NCBI GenBank assembly: GCA_017643585.1
Contig: JAEPND010000007.1
Location: forward strand, 1-64,000
DNA: 64,000 nt
Origin: Maricaulis sp.
Lineage (GTDB): Bacteria > Pseudomonadota > Alphaproteobacteria > Caulobacterales > Maricaulaceae
Direction: 5' to 3'
Shown: positions 37,091-43,781 of the stretch, piece by piece
Numbering within the stretch: position 1 is the stretch's first letter
Layout: each line of letters opens with the position of its first letter
Position numbers and translations under genes: made by a program
The notes under the pieces: generated by a model
Database searches by the model: none
What the model saw: the letters and a program-made list of their open reading frames with translations, nothing else
Told to the model about the DNA's origin: nothing

Positions 37091-38341
37091 CTAGCCTGCC
37101 TCGCCATCCTCGCCTACTCCGAACAGGCGGCCGCGTTCGGTCACCAGCACCGCGCACAGGCTGAGCGCGCCGACAACCGCCTGGCCTGCAATCAGCGGGA
37201 CGGCGGTGCCGTTGTAGAGCTGGCCGATCAACATGCCGATCATGGTCGCACCAATACCGCTGACAAAGCCATAAGAAGCCGAGGCGGTGCCCGCGATATG
37301 ACCCATCGGCTCCATGGCAATCGAGCTGAAATTGGCCGCGATCAGACCGAGGAAGGCCAGCGCGATGGACAGCAGCACCACGAACAGGATGAGGTGATCA
37401 ATCCCGCTGAGCAAAATGAGCGCGTGCAGCGCACTGATGCCGGTGAAACCGATCAGCGCACCATGTGCCAGCCGCCTCTGGCCGAGCCGGTTGACCAGGC
37501 GGGAATTGGCATAGCTGGTGAAACTCATGCCCGTCGCGATGATCGCGAAGGTGATCGGGAACTGGCTGTCGGTCAGTTCGAAATGCTCGACAAAAATCTG
37601 CTGGGAGCTGCCCAGGAAGGCGTAGAGGCCGCCGAAAAAGGACATGCTGGCCAGGGTGTATCCGAGCATCACCCGGTTACTCATCGCCTCGCCAAAGGCG
37701 GAGGCCACCACCTGAACGCTTAGCCGGGTGCGGTATTGCGGATGCAGGGTTTCCGGCAGGCGGATCTGGATCCATGCGGCAAGCGCTATACCGAAAATGA
37801 TCAGGAAGCCGAAAATGGCGCGCCAGTCGCCAAACACAGACAACACGACTTGGCCGATACTGGGCGCAAGAACCGGGACCGCCATGAAAGCGGTCATGAC
37901 CATGGACATGATCTCGGCCATGCGTCGGCCCGAGGTCAGGTCGCGGGCGATGGCGACGGTGATGACGCGGCTGGCGGCGGCTGCGCCACCCTGTAGGAAG
38001 CGGGCGAGCAGCAGGAGGGAGAAGCTCGGGGTGAAGGCACAGATGACGGTCACGAGCAAAAACAACCCGATCGCGGTCAGCATCACCGCCTTGCGTCCAA
38101 ACCGGTCGGCCAGCGGGCCGTAGAAGATCTGGGTAATCGAGAACCCGGCCAGATAGGTCGTGATGACGTATTGCTGATCATTGGCACGCTCAACGCTGAG
38201 TTCCCGGGCGATATCGTCCAGGGCCGGCAGCATCATGTCGATGGCCAGGGCGACCAGTGCAGTCATGGCTACGAACAGCGCAACCAGTTCCCACACCGGG
38301 AGCGGCAGCTCCTCGGCTGTTTTGGTGTTTGACGTCGTCAT
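37091..38341 (-). CDS. Bcr/CflA-family MFS drug exporter
   Basis: About 416 aa with twelve predicted membrane segments. The N-terminal ALAIDMMLPALDDIARELSV, TTYLAGFSITQIFYGPLADR (then FGRKAVM) and LLLLARFLQGGAAAASRVI are characteristic of Bcr/CflA proton-driven exporters. The start MTTSNTK at 38341 has a weak ribosome site; the frame is open to 38398. The crotonase gene starts 22 bp after its stop. Confidence 0.9.
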   Translation of the reverse strand: MTTSNTKTAEELPLPVWELVALFVAMTALVALAIDMMLPALDDIARELSVERANDQQYVITTYLAGFSITQIFYGPLADRFGRKAVMLTAIGLFLLVTVICAFTPSFSLLLLARFLQGGAAAASRVITVAIARDLTSGRRMAEIMSMVMTAFMAVPVLAPSIGQVVLSVFGDWRAIFGFLIIFGIALAAWIQIRLPETLHPQYRTRLSVQVVASAFGEAMSNRVMLGYTLASMSFFGGLYAFLGSSQQIFVEHFELTDSQFPITFAIIATGMSFTSYANSRLVNRLGQRRLAHGALIGFTGISALHALILLSGIDHLILFVVLLSIALAFLGLIAANFSSIAMEPMGHIAGTASASYGFVSGIGATMIGMLIGQLYNGTAVPLIAGQAVVGALSLCAVLVTERGRLFGVGEDGEAG

Positions 38342-38422
38342 CGGGGCAATCCGTCGGGGTTGGAGGGGCAGACTGCGCTTCAAAATGCGTAGCAGCAAGC
38401 GGCCAGGCGGAAAAACTTCAGT

Positions 38423-38857
38423 TCAGTGTGGCGTGTAATACATCTGCAACTGGAAGGAATTGGCGATGCGAGTGGCGCGCTCCAGGAACCAGTTCCGCGC
38501 CTCCTCGCTGGCACCGATTTCCTGCAGCGACTGGTCGAACAGTGCCAGCCAGGTCAGGAAATGGCCGCGATGGACCTGGTCCTTCAGTTTCATGTGCGCC
38601 GGCATGGGGCGGCCGGAATACTGGCCGTCATGGAAGACCAGTGAGCCCCAGAATTGTTTCATCGTCTCCAGGTGCGGTTCCCAATTGTCCTGGATCTGCC
38701 CGTCAAAGATTGGCCCCAGCGCCGGATGCGCGCGCACATTCTCGTAAAACGTGTCGACGAGGTTGGAGATCAGTTCACGGTCGATACCGGCCCGGGCCGC
38801 CTCTTCATGCGCTTTTTCACGGGCTTCGGTGACGCGGGGCGGGTGGGGCGTGCTCAT
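38423..38857 (-). CDS. Group III truncated haemoglobin
   Basis: About 144 aa from MSTPHPPRV at 38857; an ATG at 38869 would add four residues but abuts the operator. Group III features are LISNLVDTFYENVRAHPALG, PHLETMKQFWGSLVFHDGQY and HMKLKDQVHRGHFLTWLALF with the proximal histidine. Such globins are small haem proteins that bind O2 and NO and can serve in NO detoxification. An NsrR-like dyad immediately upstream fits that role, and nsrR itself lies at 3.2 kb. Confidence 0.92.
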   Translation of the reverse strand: MSTPHPPRVTEAREKAHEEAARAGIDRELISNLVDTFYENVRAHPALGPIFDGQIQDNWEPHLETMKQFWGSLVFHDGQYSGRPMPAHMKLKDQVHRGHFLTWLALFDQSLQEIGASEEARNWFLERATRIANSFQLQMYYTPH

Positions 38858-38869
38858 CTGCAATTCCAT

Positions 38870-38892
38870 AACTGGTATTTAAGATGCATGTA
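38870..38892. promoter_or_regulatory. Second predicted NsrR operator
   Basis: This 23-bp dyad matches the NsrR consensus at about 15 of 20 specified positions. The right arm reads AAGATGCATGT against AAATGCATNTT-type spacing, with a complete ATGCAT. The left arm reads AACTGGTATTT. It lies 12 bp upstream of the chosen truncated-haemoglobin start. It could also influence the divergent tetR, which starts about 105 bp away. Confidence 0.58.
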
Positions 38893-38969
38893 ATTGATCG
38901 GGCACATAACGCAAGCCTGAGGCACGCTGCAAACTGTCGCAGGCTTGCTGCAACAGGCGAGCCCTCCTA

Positions 38970-38985
38970 TCTATCAGCTGATAGA
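38970..38985. promoter_or_regulatory. Perfect 16-bp palindrome at the tetR start
   Basis: TCTATCAG and CTGATAGA are perfect 8-bp arms with no spacer. The site ends 13 bp before the chosen tetR start and touches its GAGGAG ribosome site. This is the expected place and shape for a TetR-family autorepression operator. Confidence 0.6.
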
Positions 38986-38998
38986 AGAGGAGCGTGCC

Positions 38999-39544
38999 AT
39001 GCGGGCGCAAAAGGCCGAAGAGATACTCGATGCCGCTGAAAAACTGGCGCGTTCCGGCGGGTATGGCGGGTTCAGTTTCCGTGATCTTGCCCGGGGCGTT
39101 GGGATCAAGTCGGCCAGCGTGCACTATCATTTCCCGACCAAGGAAGATCTCGGGATCGCGATGACCCAGCGCTACAACGAGCGTTTCATCCACGGTCTGG
39201 GGGATCCTCGAGGCGAGGGTACGGTCGACGAGAAGATCGCGCGTTATGTCAATGCTTTCCGCACCTCGATGATCGAGGATCGGCTGATGTGTCTGTGCGG
39301 TCTGTTTGGCGCCGAGGTAACCAGCCTGCCCGGCAATGTTGCCGAGGAAACTCGGGTCTTCTTCGAGAGGAACCGGGACTGGCTGATGGCGGTACTGGCG
39401 GATGATACGCGCTTTGCCGATGATGACGCGCGCGAACGCGCCGCCCTGACCCTCATCGCCAAGCTCCAGGGCGCCATGATCATGGCCCGCACCATGATTG
39501 ATGTGGGTGTATTCGAGACGATCCTGGAAGACCCGCTGGGTTAA
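38999..39544 (+). CDS. TetR/AcrR-family transcriptional regulator
   Basis: This is 181 aa from MRAQKAEEIL, with GAGGAG about eight bases upstream. The helix-turn-helix is ILDAAEKLARSGGYGGFSFR, DLARGVGIKSASVHYHFPTK. The C-terminal half (VNAFRTSMIEDRLMCLCGLF to KLQGAMIMARTMIDVGVF) is the ligand/dimer domain. It precedes the tandem esterase-lyase genes on the same strand, and its 3' end is duplicated ahead of the second of them. That suggests it once travelled with the unit and may regulate it. Confidence 0.9.
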   Translation: MRAQKAEEILDAAEKLARSGGYGGFSFRDLARGVGIKSASVHYHFPTKEDLGIAMTQRYNERFIHGLGDPRGEGTVDEKIARYVNAFRTSMIEDRLMCLCGLFGAEVTSLPGNVAEETRVFFERNRDWLMAVLADDTRFADDDARERAALTLIAKLQGAMIMARTMIDVGVFETILEDPLG

Positions 39545-39600
39545 GCCGGATATCGCTCGCTGCGCCGGGTAAACTCTCTGCCAGATTCGTGAAAAGCCGA
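39480..39600 (+). repeat. tetR 3' end/intergenic part of the duplicated block, copy A
   Basis: From the TCATGGC near the tetR 3' end, this segment has a diverged second copy at 41773-41894. The last 21 codons of tetR are about 90% identical between copies. The 50-60 intergenic bases after the stop are only loosely alike. Confidence 0.75.
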
Positions 39601-39770
39601 TCTTACCGACGGAATATGATTATTCATTCCGTTTCCAGTCCTGAGAGCGGTCTTTGACGATCGTCTTGTGTGGTGCTTTGGGATGGGGATGACATTGAAT
39701 ATCAAGGCAGTTGTTTTGAGTTTTTTGGCCGCGGCAAGCTTGAGCGCGTGCGGTGGTGGTGGATCTTCTG
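39601..39770 (+). repeat. Near-identical 170-bp promoter/signal-peptide repeat, copy A
   Basis: These 170 bases are repeated at 41895-42064 with one difference that I can see (GAGAGCGG versus GAGGGCGG). The block covers the intergenic inverted repeat, the ribosome site, the signal peptide and the start of the serine/glycine linker of the lipoprotein gene. Confidence 0.9.
39609..39632. promoter_or_regulatory. Inverted repeat upstream of esterase-lyase gene 1
   Basis: ACGGAAT and ATTCCGT are perfect 7-bp arms with a 10-base spacer, 56 bp upstream of the chosen start. An identical copy precedes gene 2 (41903-41926). It may bind a dimeric regulator shared by both genes. It differs from the palindrome at the tetR start. 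Confidence 0.5.
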
Positions 39771-41437
39771 ACGCCGGTGGAGGTGTCGCTCCTCCGCCAC
39801 CGCCACCGCCACCGCCACCGCCACCACCGCCCAGTAATATGACGGATGTTGTATATGCGACGGGCTCAGTAGATGGTGGTAATGCGGAGGTCGAACTGCT
39901 TCTTGATGTTTACCAGTCAGGACAAATCTGTGAGGTGCCTCGCCCTGTTGTTTTACTTGTCCATGGCGGCGGCTTTACGGGTGGGTCCAAATCCGCTGAG
40001 TTGTGGAGGGAGATAGGTGCCGCCGTTGCAGACCGCGGCTTTGTTGGAATCTCAATAGACTATCGGATTTTCAGCGATGATCCGGAAATCAGCTCACCCT
40101 ACGGCACACTTAGGGATTTGATCCTGGAAAACAGTGAGGTCTCCGATCCTACCACAGAACAGCTTCAATATGTGGATACAGTTGTAAGTTCTGTCGAAGA
40201 CGCGAGAAAGGCGTTGGATTGGGTCGTTGATCACTCTGACGAGATTTGCGCGGACGCAGATCGCATAGCCATTTGGGGCGCGTCGGCCGGCGCCACCATC
40301 GCTATGACACTTGGTTACGTGATGGACGACGCAGAACTCGAGGCCACAAATCAATTAGCCGTGATCGACTACTATGGCTCACTAATCGTCCCGGACACAA
40401 TTCAGTCTGATGATTCTCCGTTGCTTATTCTACACGGCAATGCTGACCTCACCGTTGAATATTCCGAGGCATTATCGATACAGGACGAGCTCGAGCTCGC
40501 CCAATTACCATATAGCTTCTACACAGTAGACAGGGCCGGACACGGTAAAGATGAGGTAGGGGTTTTCACAAACGGAGTTGATGGCAAGAGCTTCTTGGAA
40601 ATTACTCTGGATTTTGTTGAAGACCATCTCACCGGAGGTAGCCCTAATTATGAGCAAAGAACCGTGCCGTCGCTTGGGCGCAACTTTGTGCAAGACTTTG
40701 AAAGTGCTCAGCCGGGGGTCGTGTCCCCCGAGGCCCTAGATAGTCTTTTTCCTGATTCACGCGATATTAACGGCGTCTCGGAGGGTCGTGTATTTGTAAC
40801 AGAATTGCAAAATTTAGCATCGGAGCAGGTATTGGAAATACACGTTGATGCTCTAAACGTCGGGGCCGAGAACAGTGGCGCCTCTTGGATCACACCGATT
40901 TCCAGGCGCAATGAATTTTATCTTTCTTATCGCGTGCAGTTTGCAGACGGATTTGATTTTGATGCTGGTGGTACTCTCCCTGGCCTCGCAGGCGGTAACC
41001 TGAATACCGTAAATTCGTGGTCGGCACCTATTGTCTGGCGGCCTAGCGGGACCATTGCCCAGCGACTAATTTACTTCGAACAAACAAACCCGACAGGTGA
41101 CATCTTTCTCCCGAACGTACCCGTCTCAGGTCCATGGAATTTTGACACTGGGGAGTGGTATTCCGTTCTTCAGTTCATTCGAATGAACACTCCAGGGGAG
41201 GCCGATGGTTTGGTTGAAGTTTCGGTAAATGGCGAAAATATCATCCAGATCGACGGGATAAATCTACGTGAATCCGACAATCTCTACATAAATAAACTCG
41301 TCTTTTCTGCATATTTTGGCGGCGGCGAGGCGCATGCTCAGCCGATAAATGATAGCGAAATTTTGTTCGATGATCTGATTATGTCTACCCAGCCAGTTGA
41401 GGAGGCCAGAAGCGAGGCTCGAGGCATCTGGCCTTGA
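39689..41437 (+). CDS. Lipoprotein: alpha/beta-hydrolase fused to PL14-like lyase domain, copy 1
   Basis: About 582 aa from MTLNIKAVVL (39689; ATG 39683 and GTG 39668 are also in frame). The lipobox is LSAC, followed by GGGGSS and a run of 14 prolines. Residues about 50-320 form an esterase of the HGGG type: LLVHGGGFTGG oxyanion loop, nucleophile in WGASAGAT, Asp in LHGNADLTV and His in DRAGHGKDE. From about 340 to the end is a jelly-roll segment with FYLSYRVQFADGFDFDAGG, TLPGLAGG, IRMNTPGEADGLVEV and LVFSAYFGGG, like polysaccharide lyase family 14. It is probably a surface enzyme removing ester groups from, and cleaving, an acidic polysaccharide such as alginate. The gene is clearly AT-richer than its neighbours, suggesting transfer. 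Confidence 0.75.
   Translation: MTLNIKAVVLSFLAAASLSACGGGGSSDAGGGVAPPPPPPPPPPPPPPSNMTDVVYATGSVDGGNAEVELLLDVYQSGQICEVPRPVVLLVHGGGFTGGSKSAELWREIGAAVADRGFVGISIDYRIFSDDPEISSPYGTLRDLILENSEVSDPTTEQLQYVDTVVSSVEDARKALDWVVDHSDEICADADRIAIWGASAGATIAMTLGYVMDDAELEATNQLAVIDYYGSLIVPDTIQSDDSPLLILHGNADLTVEYSEALSIQDELELAQLPYSFYTVDRAGHGKDEVGVFTNGVDGKSFLEITLDFVEDHLTGGSPNYEQRTVPSLGRNFVQDFESAQPGVVSPEALDSLFPDSRDINGVSEGRVFVTELQNLASEQVLEIHVDALNVGAENSGASWITPISRRNEFYLSYRVQFADGFDFDAGGTLPGLAGGNLNTVNSWSAPIVWRPSGTIAQRLIYFEQTNPTGDIFLPNVPVSGPWNFDTGEWYSVLQFIRMNTPGEADGLVEVSVNGENIIQIDGINLRESDNLYINKLVFSAYFGGGEAHAQPINDSEILFDDLIMSTQPVEEARSEARGIWP
39794..39832 (+). repeat. CCGCCA microsatellite encoding polyproline, copy 1
   Basis: Five 6-bp CCGCCA units followed by CCACCGCCC encode the proline linker between lipid anchor and esterase. 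Such a repeat can change length by slippage in steps of two prolines without a frameshift. Confidence 0.85.
39839..39921 (+). repeat. 83-bp identical block at the start of the esterase domain, copy A
   Basis: This block encodes MTDVVYATGSVDGGN onward to YQSG and appears unchanged at 42148-42230. Sequence identity between the paralogues drops sharply right after it. Confidence 0.9.
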
Positions 41438-41601
41438 TCAGCTATTGTGTGGGTGGAGGCGAGGGCGGACGGGTCTCAAGTCTGATTAAGCCGGGTCGGC
41501 ACTTAAGGTATTATGACCTGAGCCCCTCCAGTTCCTCGTTTATTTCGAGAGTCTGATCCTGTCATAGTCGATGATTTGGCCGGGCAAGCGTGCCGGGAGC
41601 G

Positions 41602-41772
41602 ATGAGCGAGGATCTGCGCTGGCGGGTTGAACGTCTGGTCGCAGAGGAGGCTTTGTCCACGCGTGAGGCGGCGCGGCGCATGTGCGTCGGCATTTCGAAA
41701 GCGGGCAGCTGGATTCGACTTTACCGGCGAACCGAGGGGGCACGCCGCGCAAGAAGGGCAATCCCGGCCTGC
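41602..41772 (+). mobile_element. IS630-like transposase N-terminal fragment
   Basis: From ATG 41602 the frame reads MSEDLRWRVERLVAEEALST then REAARRMCVGISKAGSWIRL, the helix-turn-helix typical of IS630-family transposase N-termini. The reading frame then degenerates; GTPRKKGNPG appears in another frame, suggesting a frameshift. The rest of the transposase is missing. The fragment ends exactly where the tetR remnant begins. The bases from 41438 to 41601 hold no gene that I can support. Confidence 0.6.
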
Positions 41773-41837
41773 TCATGGCTCGCACCATGATTGATGCGGG
41801 TGTATTCGAGAGAATCCTCGAGGACCCGCTGGGTTAA
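41773..41837 (+). pseudogene. Remnant of the tetR 3' end
   Basis: It encodes LMARTMIDAGVFERILEDPL then G and stop, matching the last 21 codons of the tetR gene at 39482-39544 with a few substitutions. It has no start or body. It marks the left limit of the duplicated unit and is joined directly to the transposase fragment. Confidence 0.85.
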
Positions 41838-41894
41838 GCCGGGATAGCAACGCGCGGCGCTGAGAAAGTTTGCGGTCTGGTCGAAAAAAAACGA

Positions 41895-42064
41895 TCTTAC
41901 CGACGGAATATGATTATTCATTCCGTTTCCAGTCCTGAGGGCGGTCTTTGACGATCGTCTTGTGTGGTGCTTTGGGATGGGGATGACATTGAATATCAAG
42001 GCAGTTGTTTTGAGTTTTTTGGCCGCGGCAAGCTTGAGCGCGTGCGGTGGTGGTGGATCTTCTG
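41895..42064 (+). repeat. Near-identical 170-bp promoter/signal-peptide repeat, copy B
   Basis: Second copy of the block at 39601-39770, with one substitution seen. The flanking sequence on the left (41838-41894) is much more diverged from copy A, so the identity is local. Confidence 0.9.
41903..41926. promoter_or_regulatory. Inverted repeat upstream of esterase-lyase gene 2
   Basis: Same 7-bp arms ACGGAAT / ATTCCGT and 10-base spacer as upstream of gene 1, again 56 bp before the chosen start codon. Its conservation lies within the homogenised block, so it is not independent evidence of function. Confidence 0.5.
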
Positions 42065-43728
42065 GCTCCGGTGGAGGTGGCGTTCCCTCGCCGCCAGCGC
42101 CACCGCCACCGCCACCGCCACCGCCGCCTTCTTCTCCTCCGCTCAGTATGACGGATGTTGTATATGCGACGGGCTCAGTAGATGGTGGTAATGCGGAGGT
42201 CGAACTGCTTCTTGATGTTTACCAGTCAGGCGAGGCATGCAGCGATCCTCGGCCTTTTGTAATCATGATCCATGGTGGCGGTTTTGTTGGTGGAGATAAA
42301 CGGCCTTGGCGAGATGATGGAGAGGCGCTGGCCGAACGCGATTTTGTTGGGGTTGCGATAAACTATCGTCTTCTTGGTGATGACCCAGAACCAGGCCCCG
42401 AAATAGATCCGCTGTTTCAACTCTTTCTGAGTCTGGTCGATGAAGACACTGTGTTGACGCCGGAAGAGTTGCAGCTGCTTAGAACTATAGCCAGTTCGGT
42501 CGAAGACGCTGGTAATGCTGTCGAATGGGTTCAAGAAAATTCTGAGGAGCTTTGTGTCGACCCAGACACATTCGCGTTGTGGGGTAGCTCTGCGGGAGCC
42601 TACATCAGCTTGTTGCTCGGTTATGCACTCGATGATGCAGGCCTTACCCCAATCGGCCAGTCTGTTGTTATTGACCATTGGGGGGGGCAGCCTGTTCCTG
42701 GTGCCATGCAGACCGGGGACTCCCCGCTGTTCATTCTTCATGGCGATCAGGATCAAACGGTAGACTACGAGGAGGCGTTGTCGCTTCAGGCAGACGCCGA
42801 CCTAAACCAGATCCCTTACAGCTTCTACACTGTTGAAAATGCGGGACATGGGCCGGATCAGGTAGGCCTGAAAACCAACGGCGTTGATGGGGTAACCTTC
42901 TACGATCTTACCCTGAACTTCATCGAGGCCCACCTTCGTGATGGAACGCCGCTTTATGAGACCCGAACGGTCCCGGCGACCGGCAGCAGCAATATGCAGA
43001 ACTTCAACGGCAGCGTGACAGGCAAGCTGTCCGTAGCCGAACTGGAGCCGCTCTTCACCAATGCGCAGCGTGTGAGCGGCGTGAACGCAGGGCGTGCGGA
43101 AATCGTCAGCTGGCCAGAGGCCTTCCAGGGGCAGGCCCTGGCGATTTCACTGGACGCGCTGGCGGTCGGGGAGCGCTATAGCGGCGCCCACTGGATCACG
43201 AGCCTTCCGGCGCGGGATGAGTTGTATCTGTCCTACAGGATCCGGTTCGAACCCGGTTTCGACTTTGGCGCTGGCGGAACGCTGACCGGCCTGGCGGGTG
43301 GAAACCCCGACAGTCTCGCCAATGGTGTGGACTGGTGGGCGGCACCGGTCGTCTGGCGACCCGGCGGTGATGTGGCGCAACGGCTGTATCACCCGGCACA
43401 AATGTCGCAGACGGGCGATGTCCTGCCGTGGGACCACGGCGATTCCGGCACAAGGCAGTTTCGCGTCGGTGAATGGCATACGATCGAGCAACACATCCGC
43501 CTGAACACGCCCGGCCTGTCCGATGGTGTCATCGAGGTCACCCTGGACGGAGAGCTTGCGCTCATCGAGCAGGGCGTTCGCTTTCGCGACACGGAAAGCC
43601 TGCGTCTCAACAAGCTTGTCTTCGCGTCCTATTACGGCGGTGGAGATGCGATGCTGCAGCCGGTCAATAATGGCCGCGTGGTGATTGATGACGTGGTCAT
43701 CTCGACACACCCGATCAATCATGACTGA
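41983..43728 (+). CDS. Lipoprotein: alpha/beta-hydrolase fused to PL14-like lyase domain, copy 2
   Basis: About 581 aa, with the same lipobox LSAC, Gly/Ser and Pro linkers as copy 1. The esterase residues are MIHGGGFVGG, nucleophile WGSSAGAY, Asp in LHGDQDQTV and His in ENAGHGPDQ. The PL14-like part has LYLSYRIRFEPGFDFGAGG, TLTGLAGG, IRLNTPGLSDGVIEV and LVFASYYGGG. Beyond the first 83-bp block the copies share perhaps half of their residues by eye, so they are old paralogues. The DNA from about 42950 onward is as GC-rich as the rest of the chromosome, unlike the AT-richer first half, so the gene is a mosaic. Confidence 0.76.
   Translation: MTLNIKAVVLSFLAAASLSACGGGGSSGSGGGGVPSPPAPPPPPPPPPPSSPPLSMTDVVYATGSVDGGNAEVELLLDVYQSGEACSDPRPFVIMIHGGGFVGGDKRPWRDDGEALAERDFVGVAINYRLLGDDPEPGPEIDPLFQLFLSLVDEDTVLTPEELQLLRTIASSVEDAGNAVEWVQENSEELCVDPDTFALWGSSAGAYISLLLGYALDDAGLTPIGQSVVIDHWGGQPVPGAMQTGDSPLFILHGDQDQTVDYEEALSLQADADLNQIPYSFYTVENAGHGPDQVGLKTNGVDGVTFYDLTLNFIEAHLRDGTPLYETRTVPATGSSNMQNFNGSVTGKLSVAELEPLFTNAQRVSGVNAGRAEIVSWPEAFQGQALAISLDALAVGERYSGAHWITSLPARDELYLSYRIRFEPGFDFGAGGTLTGLAGGNPDSLANGVDWWAAPVVWRPGGDVAQRLYHPAQMSQTGDVLPWDHGDSGTRQFRVGEWHTIEQHIRLNTPGLSDGVIEVTLDGELALIEQGVRFRDTESLRLNKLVFASYYGGGDAMLQPVNNGRVVIDDVVISTHPINHD
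42091..42129 (+). repeat. CCGCCA microsatellite encoding polyproline, copy 2
   Basis: A run of CCGCCA units, shifted and interrupted compared with copy 1, encodes the proline linker of the second lipoprotein (PSPPAPPPPPPPPPPPSS). Confidence 0.8.
42148..42230 (+). repeat. 83-bp identical block at the start of the esterase domain, copy B
   Basis: Identical to 39839-39921. Its right edge is the point where nucleotide identity between the paralogues collapses. Confidence 0.9.
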
Positions 43729-43781
43729 TGCGTCGCCCTTTTGGCGGGCCGCCACCGGTGTGTTCGGCCCTGCCTTCAGGA

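Noticed and set aside
43746-43770. GGGCCG/CGGCCC hairpin between esterase-lyase copy 2 and ychF as a terminator
   Set aside because: Short stem with a bulge and no T-run on either strand.
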